Shown: piece after piece, positions 1-11,843 of the stretch
Layout: every line of letters begins with the position of its first letter
How positions within the stretch are numbered: the first letter of the stretch is position 1
Assembly (NCBI GenBank): GCA_033064195.1
Contig: JARBJD010000037.1
Coordinates: forward strand, 124,001-188,000
Length of the DNA stretch: 64,000 nucleotides
Source of the DNA: Blattamonas nauphoetae
Lineage: Eukaryota; Preaxostyla; Oxymonadida
Reading direction: 5' to 3'
Made by a program: the position numbers and the translations under genes
Notes under the pieces: generated by a model
Databases searched by the model: none
What the model saw: the letters and a program-made list of their open reading frames with translations, nothing else
Told to the model about the DNA's origin: nothing

Positions 1-3000
1 CTTCTCCAGCTGCTCTCCAAGTTCCAAGCTTCCAAGCAGTTCATTACACAACAGTGGGTTCGCATGGTCGACCTCAAGGCGGCCAAAAAGAAGGAGCTGC
101 AGGTGTCTCTCGACCAGCTCGCCTCAAACATCACCGCCACTCGCAAACGGTTCCTCGCTCAGGCTCCCTTCCAGGACAGAATCGCCGTCGACGACGCCAA
201 TGGAATCATCGGCGAGTTCAGAGATGAGGTCCAGACACACCGTGCAGAAGAGAAGAGATTGTTGTTTGGAATCGAGTTGTTTGGGTTAGAGCAGCGTGTG
301 TATGGCGACCTCACAGCAACCACCAAGGATTTGGACGATCTGTCGTTCTTGTGGGGGCAGAAGACGGAATGGCAGAGATTGTGGGATCAGTGGAAGACCA
401 GGTAATTCAACGACCTCAACGCGAAAGGAATGGACAACGCAGCGCGTCACTTCACAACAGATCTCCTCAAAAGGAAGACAGATTGTGGGCACATCGAAGT
501 GTGGAAGGCCCTCAAAACACAAGTCGACTCGTTCAAACAATCGCTCCCCCTCATCACGTACCTCCGCAACGACGACATGCGTGAACGTCATTGGGAGAAG
601 CTGAAGGAGGAGACACAGCCATTCGACCAAACGTCAGCCGAATTCACTCTCGAGAAGGTGTTCGAGATTGGTCTGAACGAGCATCTCGACCTGATCCAGT
701 CGATCGCCGGACAAGCTGCAGAAGAAGCCGTCATCGAAAAGAAGATCCGCGAAGTGGAGCAGACGTGGAACGAGATGGAGTACATCGTCTCACCATACAA
801 ACAGATCGCCAGCATTGGAAGCACCGAAGACATCGAACAGCAGATCGACGATCACTTGATGAAACCCGCGTCGATGAAGGGCTCACGCTATGTTGCGTAC
901 TTCGTCCAAGATCTGAACAAGTGGGAGAAGCTGCTGACGGCGATGCAGGCGACAACGGAAAAGCAAATGCTTGCTCAGGAGTGGCTATACCTCGAGTCGA
1001 TCTTCGGGGTCAGCGAAGACATGCGCAGGCGGATGGCGAAGGAGGCGAGAGAGTTCAACAACATCATCAACGAGTGAGAGAAGATCATGAAGACAATCAT
1101 GGCCGACAGACACGTCCTCCCCACCGCTCAGATTGCTGGCATTGTGCAGCGCTGTGTGGACATCCAGAAGAAGCTGGAGAACATCAAGAACAACCTCAAC
1201 AAGTTCCTGGAAGACAAACGAATGCTCTTCCCTCGCTTCTCCTTCCTCTCCGACGACGATCTTCTCAAAATTCTTTGCCTCTCTCAACGATCTGTACTTC
1301 GCTTCCGAACGAAAGGCGACAAAGATGCCCTCGTTGGAAGGCGAGGATATTCCCCTCGTCCGCCCACTCAGCCACGCCTCCACAGCACCAGACGTGGTGA
1401 GATCCTTCGCTGCTGTGAAGACCTCGCAGTGCGACTGAAGAGCAGGAAGACACCCAAGTGGGTCATAAGCCATAAACTACAGATGCTCCTCGTGTCTGGA
1501 CAGATTGTGTGGACAGCACAGATCGAGCACATCAACAACAACTCCAAGCCCAGCCAGATCAAGAAGGACATCAAACAGCTCCGCATCCAACAGAAGATCC
1601 TCCTCCCCAACCTCGCCCAGATGGTCTCGCAGTCTCGGATGTCGGCGCCCGATCGACTGAAGCTCGTGTCGCTCATCACAATCGAAGATCACGCTCGCGA
1701 AGTCCTCCGCAACCTCGCCCACTCCAAAGTGAAGGACGTCAACGACTTCCTTTGGAAGCAGCAGCTCAAAGTCTATAAACCCAGTGTCACTGTCAACACC
1801 GGCGACGACAACAACTCCAAAGCCGGTGGACCACAACAACAGCTGAACCAGACAGTACAGAGAGAAGACCACATCATCGCCGAGCAGACAAACTGGTCGT
1901 TCCGATATGGTTATGAATATTTGGGGTGCACCGACCGTCTTGTTGTGACCAGCCTGACCGATCGCTGCTCCATCACACTCGTCACTGCACTCTACCTCAA
2001 ACTCGGAGGAAACCAGCAGACCAGCCGGGACGGGACTGTCTATAGTTCATCAGCGTTTTCAACTAAAGTTCATCAGAGACCCTTATCATCGCAATTAGGG
2101 ATCCAGTCGACTATCAAAAACCGACTCCAACCAAATCGAATCAATGAAAAATGAAGACACGGGCCGGGCAGTGATTATAGAAAGTGCAGTGACAGTCTCA
2201 ACAGGTTCAGCTCCATCTTCGATCGTCACGTTCTGCAACTCGTCATCGTCTGACTCGTCTCGACTGTATGGGTGGATTATTCCGCCGTGCAGCACGATGG
2301 ACACGGTGTGGTCATTAAGGATGGATCAATCACTCGTTCTCCGAGGGGAAGTGGAGAGTGTTGGACTGAAGGTAGGATTGAACTAGAAGCAGGTCGACGG
2401 GAAGATTATTCTGTCGATCGTAACCTCATCGTACTTCGGGAGCAGAAAGTGGGTGGGATCAGAAGAGATGGATGTTGATGGCAAAAAATGAAAGGGAAGT
2501 AGACTGGAAGTGGAAGAACGAATGGGTTCAGAAGGAGGTATGACAGGGAAATGAATTGAAACTATTGAGAACGGGATGATCGAGATACGTGAGATGTCGA
2601 TCAGCCTCACATCAGCGTCAACTGGAAAAGGAACAATGTGGATGGTGTGGTGAAGAGGAGAGGTGGAGTTGAGCTCACTGCGGATCTCGCAATCGCAGAG
2701 TGGGATGGTTGGGATAGGGTTGGAACCACTCGACTAGTCGATCCATCAATGCATGCTCGCCTCTGTGACCTCTTCCAGTTGTGTTGGCTTCGCGCTCTCG
2801 TCGACTGGAACCCCAACGAACTCGATTGTGCACGTGGTGTCGAACTGCTTCTTCACAGCATGTTTCCCTTCGTCTTCCTCATCATCGTCGTCGACTGCTC
2901 CTCTTTCGGTGGCATTTTTCCATCTTGAACGAAACGAAGAAGATCCGACTCGCTGACTACAGATAATGGGTCTCTGATGATCTATAGTTGGAAATGCTGA

Positions 3001-4335
3001 TGAACTATAGTCAGTCCCGCCGGGACAGGAAAGACAGAAACTATGAAGGCCCTTGGAATGCACTGCATCATCTTCAACTTCTCCGAGGGACAAGACCACA
3101 CCTCGATGGGTCGACTGTTCTCTGGTCTCGCCCAAAGAGGCGCCTCGTCGTGTTTCGACGAGTTCAACCGTTTGGGCGTGGAAGTGCTTTCTGTCATCGC
3201 TTACCATCCCCATCAAAGAGACGTGCGGTGTCTTCGTCACAATGCACCCTGGTTATCCCGGCCGTTCCAAACTCCCCGACAATTTGAAGGCTCTCTTCCG
3301 TTCTGTACGTCGAAGGGCTCACAGATCCCGTCACACTCGCTCAGAAGATCGACACTCTGTACAGGCTGTCCATGCAGCAGCTGTCTCGCCAGGCTCACTA
3401 CGTTTGGGGTCTCCGTGTCATCAAGGCGGCGCTGGTGACTGCAGAAAGGTATCATCGCCAGGCACCCGAACAGACAGAAGATGTGATGCTCTTCTTTGCG
3501 TACATGAACATGAACTATCCCAACCTGCTGGCTGACGATCTCCGCCTGTCCCAAGGTCTTCTCGGCGATGTCTTCCCAACCGTCCAGCTCCCCAGCACGA
3601 CAAAATCGTGCAGTTCTCCGAATCGAAGGACATCCATCACGGAGTCATGATTGTCGGCGAGTCCGGGTCGTACAAGTCGACTGCGTTGTAGATACTTGCC
3701 GCAGCGAAGACCCGTCTCAACGCAGCAGGCGTGCCTGTCGATGCCAATGACGAACTGTTCGGATTCTACGACAAGACGTCCGAATGGAATGACGGTATTG
3801 TGACCAATCTTGTGATGCGAGCAGCGAACGACGAGTCGTTGGACGAGAAATGAATCATCTTCGACGGGCTTGTCGAGACACTCTGGATCGAGTCGATGAA
3901 CTCCGTGGTCGATGACTCCAAAGTACTCACTCTCACCAACCCGACTCGTATCACCTTCCCCCAACAAGTCTCGTTCCTCTTCGAAGTGCAGGATCTTCAG
4001 GAAGCTTCCCATGCCACTGTCTACCGTTGCGGTATTATCTTCATGGACACAGCCGACTTTGGCTGGCAACCGTTCATCCGATCGTGGGTGGAGCGGATGG
4101 AGATGGACCAGAAGAGACACTCGACTGCTGAGGTTCTGCGGAAGATTGTTGAACGTCACACGGAAATGGCTCTCGAAGTCCGACGAGAACAATGCCAGGA
4201 ACTCATCCCATCCACAGACCTCAACGGAATCCGCTCCTTCACCCGTCTCTTCGACTGGCTCACAAAGAAGGAGAACGGATTCGATCCCGAATCTCAAGAT
4301 TCCAACTTCTCATGGTTATTTTTCATTTCACTCAT
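1..4335 (+). pseudogene. dynein heavy chain pseudogene (linker to AAA2), cut by window edge
   Basis: Broken axonemal-type dynein heavy chain, the motor ATPase of cilia. The frame is open from base 1 and runs through the linker (SLPLITYLRN near 540, MRERHW near 580, FPRFSFLSDDDLLKIL near 1230-1275) and YEYLG.DRLVVTSLTDRC near 1915-1965. AAA1 follows: PAGTGKTET at about 3018-3045, CFDEFNR near 3155, [20 protein letters not shown] near 3243-3302. AAA2 follows: GESGSYKST near 3660, then FDG.VETLWIESMNSVVDD near 3865-3915 and ATVYRCG near 4015. In-frame stops lie at 402 (TAA), 1075 (TGA), 3689 (TAG) and 3851 (TGA, in a position where the family has Trp). There are frame changes near 1275 and 3210, and a 987-bp transposon sits in the Walker A codons. 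Similarity fades near 4335, at the edge of a MITE. A functional gene is excluded; several events of decay are visible. Confidence 0.95.
2032..3018. mobile_element. 987-bp terminal-inverted-repeat element in the dynein P-loop (8-bp TSD)
   Basis: Both ends carry an imperfect inverted repeat of about 50 bp that begins GGGACTG, then a variable base, then CTATAGTTCATCAGC, and ends in TCATCAGAGACCC. The 8-bp duplication GCCGGGAC flanks it exactly (2024-2031 and 3019-3026). Removing the element and one duplicate restores the dynein codons for P-A-G-T-G-K-T. An 8-bp duplication with ends starting GGG suggests a Merlin-like or possibly P- or hAT-related non-autonomous element; the superfamily is inference. 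The inside has no transposase that I recognise. A minus-strand frame at about 2740-2930 (acidic stretch, then TIEFVGVPVDE) could be a captured host fragment. Confidence 0.85.
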
Positions 4336-4439
4336 TTCGAATGTCTGATTTCCAGTTTCACTTTTCGCCAGAGGTCTATTTACTGATACAGAATGCGTTG
4401 GTTGACAATCGGTTCATCGTGAATGTGATCCACCCAAAA

Positions 4440-4857
4440 GAAAAAATACAAGGCATCCAGGTTTTTAACCAATGAAAAACAACATTTTTCCGACCTCTCT
4501 CTTCTTGATGAATGTGGAATAATTTGGAATTCGTCAAAAAAGGGGGTGTTGAGTCTCGAAAAAAAAACACCCGGCATCACAGTCAAAAATACTCACTTTT
4601 CTTTCAACTTTTCGACGTCATATCTCCACAACCAGCCATCCGTTTTGAACCAAATAAAGTGCATTATATTCGTAAAGATCTCGACAAAATGTGCTCAAAA
4701 AAAGAGCCTTTTTTTCTTGGAAAATTATGTCGAGAAAATATGGGTTTTTTTGGAATGTTCCCAGAAACCCAGCATTTTTTTTCGAACTTTTTCCACAATA
4801 TTCGAATCATCAAAAAAAGGATCTGGATACAATTTCATCAAAATTGATTCACGGGTT
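4440..4857 (+). mobile_element. MITE family A, copy 1, left part (interrupted by hAT-like element)
   Basis: Nearly identical to 16242-16660. The copy resumes at 7858 after the inserted hAT-like element. It lacks the first ~75 bp, including the left inverted repeat, of copy 2, so its left side is truncated where it joins the dynein pseudogene. A-rich and T-rich with no coding potential. Confidence 0.85.
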
Positions 4858-7857
4858 TAGGCATGGGCAGTGGTCGGTCTGAAAACATCGAGTCCAGTCC
4901 CTAAAAATAAAACAGTCGGCGACTTTTTTGAATCGCGTTTTAGTCGAGTGGTAGCACGACAGCTTTTTGCTCCCCCGACCCAGGATCGAGTCCCGCCAGA
5001 GTCACTTTATTATTCTCTTTTTCTCATTTTTGATTCACAGTATCACGATAATTAGTTCATCTCAAATTTCTCGAAATTAGTGTTCAACACGTCTTAGATC
5101 AAGAGTCCCTGAGTCGGTCTGTCCTTCCCCAACATCGGACAAAAAGTCGGCCTGTCCAACCGACACCGACTCCTTCTCTTCGTTCTCACACCTTTTCCAC
5201 TCACCCAGATAATGATGAAATGGTGTTTTAATTCTTTTCATCATTTCCATCCTCTTTCTCTTCATTTGTCAGCAAAGATGACATGATCCAGCCCAACTCG
5301 GAAATAAGCATTTTGAGAAGAGAAAACGAACATTCACAACATCAGTATGCTTTTACATAGTTTTTACACTCTTATCAACCTCTTTCTCATCATTTATGTG
5401 AAGTTGATGTCTTGTCCATCCACTATCGTCGACCATCTCCACGCGATCTCTACCCGGTGGTGATGAAGAATGGAATACTGTGTGGATTTGGGGAATGAAG
5501 CAGCACCGATTGAGTACCTTGTACTCACTTGATATCGTGGCATAGACCTAGACCTTCCTGACACCAGGCAAGAACCAGCAACCGCCGATCAGCTCGCATG
5601 TGGCTGTATACTCACCTGTGTCTCGCTCGATGATTGTTTTTGGATGTCAGACATCGGAACGGGCAGAGAACAAGCTGTGGGATTCCTCTATCTCCCAGAA
5701 TTCTTGATCGGTCGTGACAACGGAATCGTCGCCTCCCCAACCCCGCTATTTCTACTCAACGTGCACACAATTCATCACCTCTGCACTTCAAACTTTCTCA
5801 TTCACTACATTTCCTCTGTCAATCCCAGCTGTGACAGGCAGTCAACCCTCCGTTCATGAGCTCCGAATTCCACCCTGTCCCACCTGCAGCGGTTCCCAAA
5901 GTGGCCTCGATTGATGTGGGGACGCCGATGGTTCGTTTTTGTGATTTCGGGAGGGATGGTGTATGACCACAGCTTCCTCTCCAACATTTAGGTTTTGGAG
6001 GAGATCGCAGACTCTAAAACGGATATCCCTACGACAGTGAACGACACTGTCTCGCAGCTGATCAAATAACCTAATTCACAACAGAGATTCATACAAGAGG
6101 GTATTTTATGAACTCTTACTGTCAAAAGCGACGATCGACGAACTACAAGGGATATACGCAATGATATGAGATTTGGAATTGTCCACACAGCAGCCACATG
6201 TTCTTTCGGGCTTCTAAAACACAAGTCTGTGCGAGTTCATCCAACCCTTCCGTCAAGTTTGGCAGTCACCTTTCGTCACCATTGTTCTGTCGACACTGTG
6301 CCAAACACACGCGAAGTTGTTTCTAATTTCCACACTCTCGATCCTAAATCGGGACAGTATGCACTTGAGGTGCTCGTTCCTGGGGAAGGTGAATTTGAAC
6401 AGGGAGCTGACGAAAATGAGCATCATGAACTTTTCCATCGTGCTCACTCCTATTTTCTTTGAAGAATCCAACCAAACAGCCCTCTTTCACAGGCTCTGAA
6501 GTTTTGAATGCAAAACACGAACTCTGTTCATGCTTGTATCAGAATGCTTGTTCTGCTCCAGCATTGCCTGGTCAAAGCGCTCCACTGATTGGAAGGGAGT
6601 GCAGGGGCGTTCATGAAGGAGCAGGGGCTCGAAGCAAGGGAGTTGTGCTTCAGCTACGCGTTTGACTGGCCGGACGAGAGGTGGATGCTGGGCGAGGTGA
6701 AGGGATAGGTTGGGATGCTTACGATGAACTAATTCCGAGTGCCGTGGATGGGAGAAGAGGCGAGGAAGGGTGAGAAGGAGCGGAAGAGGAAGGAGGAGAA
6801 GGAGGAGGAAGCTGTATAGCCGACACTCTCTATCCTGCCTTCCGATCGCTTGCCAGACAAGACGCGGCTTCGGAAGTGCTGGCCGGAGTGGGTGTGGGAG
6901 GCCGGGTTCCAAGAGACGAAGAGCAGGCATCGCTGTTGCTGTGCGATCTTCCGAACTGCCTGCACAGCGTGGACAGTGCAAAGGGAAGGAACGAGGGAGT
7001 GAGGAACTAAGGAAGGCGAGTGTTCGAACACACAGGCGACGCAGGCGACAAAGCTCCGAAAGAAGACGCAGCGATGCTGGACCGATTTCGGAAGGAGAGG
7101 CCGCACACCATCCGAATGGGCGCGATTGCGCCAGTGGCACTCTGTCGATGTGTGGTTCTGTTTCTTGTTGGGTTGTGGTTGTTGTTTGATTGTGTTTCCT
7201 GTTTTTGTGTTTGTTTCTTCATGACGTGTCTTCTTTCTGTGCAGGCAAAGGCCATCCCACCCGACCCGCGCCACTCTGTGCTCCCTCCACCCCCACCCAA
7301 CACGCCACCCAGTCTGCCTTCCTCTCTTCCTCACTCTCCCTCTCCTCCAGCCCTCTCCCTCTCCACCATCTCTCCTTCGTCTTTCCCCGATCTTCTGGCT
7401 GAGCACATCCCATACACACCTGATGTGGATTCTCTGCTGACACACGTGGCGCCACTGGAGGACGATGTGAAGAAGCAGCAAGATGAGCGGCTGGAGCATC
7501 TGAAGCTTCGGGATACGCAGGCGACGCAGCCACCAACAGTGGAGACAAGTGTAAATGTGACAGTTTGTTCACAACAGTATCTCCGCGAGAGTGAAAAACG
7601 AGGGATGGAAGACAGCTCAGCCATCTTTTTAAGTCAAGAAGTGTCCATCACTTGTTCTCCCCTTTCATTCAAAACACAACGATTCGCTGTTCCTTTAATC
7701 TTCCCAAACATTCACATATATTCTTTTATTGACAATACTTTGGTTTTTACGAAAATCTGAAGGATTAAACACACTGTTTTTGGTGAAAAGGGCACGATCA
7801 CAAAAAAATGCAGTCGGTCGGTCGACGAGCAGTCGGACCGACCGCTGCCCATGCCTA
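4858..7857. mobile_element. hAT-like non-autonomous transposon 1 (3000 bp, 8-bp TSD)
   Basis: The ends are inverted copies starting TAGGCATGGGCAG, one variable base, then GGTCGGTC. The 8-bp duplication CACGGGTT lies at 4850-4857 and 7858-7865. Comparison with the uninterrupted MITE at 16167-16847 shows the exact empty site. The TAGGCATGGGCA-type end plus an 8-bp duplication is diagnostic of hAT elements. The left ~330 bp and the last ~55 bp match element 2 (11768-14642), but the 2.6-kb middle differs. That middle holds gene-like DNA I cannot identify, including a GT..AG-bounded stretch around 7151-7245 and a Pro/Ser-rich frame (7246-7410). No transposase is present, so it depends on another hAT source. 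Confidence 0.9.
4934..5005 (+). other. tRNA-like Pol III box pair inside hAT-like element 1
   Basis: An A-box match (TAGTCGAGTGG, 4941-4951) and a B-box match (GGATCGAGTCC, 4983-4993) are spaced as in a tRNA. Between them is a loop resembling a Lys anticodon arm (CTTTTTG). The acceptor and T stems do not pair well, so I do not call a tRNA gene. The same block sits at the same place in element 2, so it belongs to the transposon end and may be a fossil tRNA or SINE head, or an internal Pol III promoter. Confidence 0.5.
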
Positions 7858-8051
7858 CACGGGTTGTTGAGATATTGCCAAAATGAATTTTGAAATGTGG
7901 GGCTTTTCAAAAACAAGGCAGTTTTCTCAGCGAGTACTTGGTAATTTTTTTCGAAATTTTATGGTATTCTTAGTTGGACCATATCTCTAAGTTTTTCTAA
8001 AAATCTCGATTTATGGCGGGTTACTGAATTTTGGCGCCTTTCTGACGGCAC
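7858..8051 (+). mobile_element. MITE family A, copy 1, right part
   Basis: Continuation of the repeat begun at 4440. It matches 16653-16847 and ends in the family's inverted repeat (CTTTCTGACGGCAC), followed by the TA target dinucleotide at 8052-8053. The left half and its own hAT-like insertion lie upstream. Confidence 0.85.
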
Positions 8052-8789
8052 TATCAATCAATTCACACACCACTTCGAGAGAAAAGTCGATTCATTTCTC
8101 AATCATGAGAGGAGATTGGTTTTGAACGTTGGTCTTCGAACTTTTGAATGATATCAAAAATTCTGACCCATTTTGTCTAGACCCGACCTCACCCCTTTGA
8201 GGGCAAAGTTCAACAATAGAGGTTATTGATTCAGAAATGGGTGGTCCAATTGAGATAAAGTTGTCATCGGAGGGCAAACCTTAAGGACCTGATTGTTGTC
8301 CAGGACTGGCGATTTGAGATTAGCCCAACATTTTCTCACATGCATTTCGGATGAAAGATGGAGAAGGAATTTTGTGCCACGCTTGTGAATTTTACAAAGA
8401 TTGACTTCAAAAACCCACACCATTTATCAACATAGCGACGAAGACAACTAATTCTGATCATTTATCTCGACACCTCCATTCAAATCGACATTTAAATCAA
8501 AACAAAATCTTCCTATTTAACTCCATTCCATGTTACTCTCAGAGATGGACAGGATCTCAGATGTACAAACGTAGTCTATTGAAACATAACAATTGCAAAG
8601 GTCACTTCACAAGGCTCTGTCAATTCTATCATCCACATTCTCCTTCTCTCCATGGTCATTTTGACCTTTCTCCCTCTTTTTCTATCTTATCCTGAACAAA
8701 CTTCGGATCGAACGTGCTGCTCTCATCTATTTTTCATTATCAAGTGACTCAACCATGCTATCCATCCAACTCTTCAGATTCTGACCATA
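8052..8789. other. AT-rich stretch without recognised gene
   Basis: Only short frames are present. The minus-strand frame at 8223-8423 has Cys and His residues that could be a worn zinc-finger end of the transposase fragment that follows, but I cannot support that. No repeats or RNA folds stood out. Confidence 0.4.
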
Positions 8790-9300
8790 CCAGTGGTTCG
8801 TTCAACCACCAGGAAATGCACCAAGCATCACGTCAAATCAGCTCTATCAACACACAACTTGAGTCTCCGCAATTGTGTGTCTATAACAACTGACAGGGCG
8901 AGCTCAATGATGGGAAAGACGACAGGGTTTATTGGAAGACTACGGAACAGTGGCTTTCGGGGGATTTATATCCATTGTGTGGCCCATCGGATCCAAATCA
9001 CTATCAATCGTATTCTCAACTATCAACTTCATTCACATTTTCGGAATGCGATTCGTTTTGTGCAACATTGTGCATCATGGTTCAGGAAGAGTCCGAACAG
9101 GAGTAGAACCGTCGAACAACTTCAATACGCGAGGAAATAGAATACTGATACTATCCCTCTATTGCACCGTATTCGATGGACTTCAATGTATCTGTCAACG
9201 AAGAACTCTGTGGATGTGTTCGAGTCTGTTCATTCCATTTCTGATCAAGGATGGACATTCGTTGTTAAATGATATTTGACGTTCAATGTTCCATTGTATT
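8790..9300 (+). pseudogene. hAT transposase remnant
   Basis: The frame at 8793-9140 contains TTDRASSMMGKTTGFIGRLR followed by a His-Cys-x-x-His segment (IHCVAHR). This matches the core of hAT transposases, where a D precedes SM.G...G and is followed by HC..HR. After a stop and frame change near 9138, the frame at about 9140-9265 reads HRIRWTSMYLSTKNSVD, like the hAT WNS motif region. Only about 170 residues of a 600-700-residue protein remain. It could be a relic of the source that moved the two hAT-like elements here, but no ends were found around it. Confidence 0.7.
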
Positions 9301-9402
9301 CCGATGAACATTTATTGGAGCTGCTTTTCGTTCATCTGAGGAAAAGGAGAGGAAAAAACTGGATTTGGTCTGGATCATATTTTATTTGACAATGAATGAT
9401 TT

Positions 9403-9657
9403 TTGTTGACAAAGGACAGAACAGACCTTTGTTCTCTGTGTGAACTCTCAAGAATGATCGTCCGTCGGCACGATCAAAGAAAGATGAAAGGTCGCACACG
9501 AACGGAAACCGAGACTGAAATTCTTCAAATGTATCTCATTCATCAGAGGCTTGCTCAATCGCAACGAAACTGTCTCGAGAATACTCTACGCGATCTGGAT
9601 TCGGACAGCGTCGTGATTCTGTCAGATTTCAAACAAAGCATACTACAGCTAAACTAG
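9403..9657 (+). pseudogene. possible transposase fragment, cut by short-repeat array
   Basis: The 84-residue frame ends VVILSDFKQSILQLN right at the first short repeat. The pattern resembles the DF.Q.I segment of a DDE transposase type whose SDGG...HGKSE part is seen at 11045-11519. If both belong to one gene, the inverted arrays at 9660-10906 were inserted into it. This is a weak call based on motif memory only. Confidence 0.35.
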
Positions 9658-9659
9658 TT

Positions 9660-9892
9660 CTGAAATGAAGAAGAATAGTTCAGAAATGAAAATGATTGTT
9701 CAGAAATGAAGAGGAATTGTTCAGAAATGAAGAGGAATTGTTCAGAAATGAAAATGATTATTCAGAAATGAAGAGGAATAATTCAGAAATGAAAATGATT
9801 GTTCAGAAATGAAGAAGAATTGTTCAGAAATGAAAAATGATTGTTCAGAAATGAACACGAATAATTCAGAAATGAAAATCAAATTCAACAGG
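9660..9892 (+). repeat. left array of ~20-bp repeats (foldback arm)
   Basis: About eleven head-to-tail units of roughly 20 bp with the core TTCAGAAATGAA, followed by variable AATGATTG, GAGGAATTG or AAGAATAG. The same units occur as the reverse complement at 10688-10906, so the two arrays form a long imperfect inverted repeat around an ~800-bp centre. Confidence 0.9.
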
Positions 9893-10687
9893 CCTGAAAG
9901 ACAAAAACAGTTCGAAAATTCATTCTTTTATAATGAAAGAACGGTTGCTCAAACGCTCAAAGTCAAAACAAATACGTTCTCGTGGTGTCAGAAATAAGTC
10001 CCGTCTCACATCAAAACGGTGTGGTTTGCATCAGTATCTCAACAAAAGACACACACAGAAGGACAAACTGTATACTGAAGCGGTTTTTGTAGAAAAAACT
10101 TGAATGTTTGAAATAGTGCGATGCGAAACTCACTTTTAATCCTGAACCCGCACAAACTCCACTTTTTTTCTTTGTAATACAAGTGGTCCGACAAAAAAAG
10201 TGACAAAAAACCTGAAAACAGGTGTTGAGAATCCAAATCTTCTGAACCAGAGAACAGATCTTCCCCAACTTTTGCATGACTCACATCAGAACAATCTGAA
10301 ATCAAAAAAGTACTAAATGTGAATCACCTCACAAACTGTTCTCGGATGGATTGTGGTGAAGATTGGTCAACTCGCTGAAATACAATCGAATTTGTGCAGG
10401 TTTAGGGATCATGCGCTGGTTTTTCATGGCGCTTTAACTTGACAAATTCCCAACATTTAATCACAATTGATAAACCATGGCTTTTTTACCAGAAACTCAG
10501 CTGTCTGTATGGATGAACCTGATGAGTACTATTCTCTCATTCTTTTATCTTTGACATTCTCATTTGAGATTGTTCATCGTGATCTGTTCGTTGAATCTGT
10601 ATTTAGTGGAATGGTGGAGCAACGTCAGTACATCCGATAACCTTTTCTCAGTGGAATCAATGAAATACCAGACTTGTTTTCATATCT

Positions 10688-10906
10688 GAATTATTCGTGT
10701 TCATTTCTGAACAATCATTTTTCATTTCTGAACAATTCTTCTTCATTTCTGAACAATCATTTTCATTTCTGAATTATTCCTCTTCATTTCTGAACAATCA
10801 TTTTCATTTCTGAACAATTCCTCTTCATTTCTGAACAATCATTTTCATTTCTGAACTATTCCTCTTCATTTCAGAACTATTCTTCTTCATTTCAGAACAA
10901 GTCTAC
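10688..10906 (-). repeat. right array of ~20-bp repeats (foldback arm, inverted)
   Basis: Reverse-complement counterpart of 9660-9892 (core TTCATTTCTGAA). The outermost unit matches the outermost left unit (GTTCTGAAATGAAGAAGAAT on the complementary strand), which suggests true element ends. I found no clear target duplication. The centre (9893-10687) has no recognisable protein. Confidence 0.85.
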
Positions 10907-11044
10907 CTGTACTTCCGTTGAATGCAAATCAACTCTCGCATGAGTTCTTTGAAAGATTTGCCATAACAACACTCGCCGGCATCGTGTTCTCTAAGTCAGC
11001 CGATGGATAGACAGTTAAAGAGACGTGGCTCTTTTTGGGAGAAA

Positions 11045-11519
11045 GATGCCCACACACAACAGCATTCGTCCTATCATGTTTAGAAGACATTTATAACTCA
11101 GATACCCTCCAAAGGAGACAAAATGTGATTTAGTTCTCCGATGGGGGCCACACTTTAGAAACCGGATCCTTTGCGGATCACTTGCTCAAGATTCACAATT
11201 CAAAAAGGCAAAAACATCTGTCAACTTCCATGTTCCTTGTCATGGCAAATCAGAAGAGGATGCTTTCTCTGGACTGATCTCTGATTGTCTTTCAGGAAAA
11301 ATGCCTTATGGAGGGATTTTCAACCTCAAAGTATTGGCTTTGTTTTTGGAGCTGACTCTTACTCAATTCTCGGTGGACAACCCTCTCGAACAACGGAAGT
11401 TCAATGTGGTGATGTTTGTTTTTTCATCTCAGAATATTTCTCTCAGACATGAAGGATTAGTTTATCCCGTCTCGCATCTAGCAGCCGATATTCCACATTT
11501 CATATCGTGTGTACGCTAA
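11045..11519 (+). pseudogene. DDE transposase fragment (SDGG...HGKSE type)
   Basis: Pieces in shifting frames read FSDGGHTLETGSFADHLL (about 11135-11190), then VNFHVPCHGKSEEDAFSGL (about 11220-11275), then a tail to 11519. The order SDGG, NF, HGKS, D resembles a cut-and-paste transposase family seen in protists, but I cannot name the superfamily with confidence. A stop precedes FSDGG and the frame changes between the blocks, so it is dead. Confidence 0.45.
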
Positions 11520-11843
11520 GATTTTGAAGATGGCACATACTTTCCGTTCAAGGAATCAAGTGATCAGAGGACTGTGCAAATAGGTCGGGAGAATTGACAA
11601 AACGAGATTTGAAGAAAGTGGGCCAATTTCTCCAGAATAAACAATCATTTCACACACTGACTTATTTTTCTATTCAAAGGATAATGAAATGCGTTCAAAA
11701 ATGGTTTCGCAATAATATGATGTCGTGACGACCAATCGTCCCCCACAAATATTTGGCATGTATGCCCTAGGCATGGGCAGTGGTCGGTCTGAAAGCATCG
11801 AGTCCAGTCCCTAAAAATAAAAGAGTCGGCGACTTTTTTGAAG

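Noticed and set aside
286-1473. Several 60-160-codon frames opposite or overlapping the dynein pseudogene
   Set aside because: Shadows of the dynein coding sequence in other phases.
402-3853. Stop-codon reassignment as in some oxymonads
   Set aside because: TAA, TAG and TGA all end intact genes here, and the dynein region also has frameshifts and an insertion, so it is a pseudogene.
4934-5005. Functional tRNA-Lys gene
   Set aside because: Both promoter boxes and a UUU-like loop are present, but acceptor and T stems do not pair, and the copy at 11844 has the same defects.
9660-10906. Regular short repeats resembling a CRISPR array
   Set aside because: There are no unique spacers of constant length; units are head to tail and inverted across a centre, and the DNA is eukaryotic.
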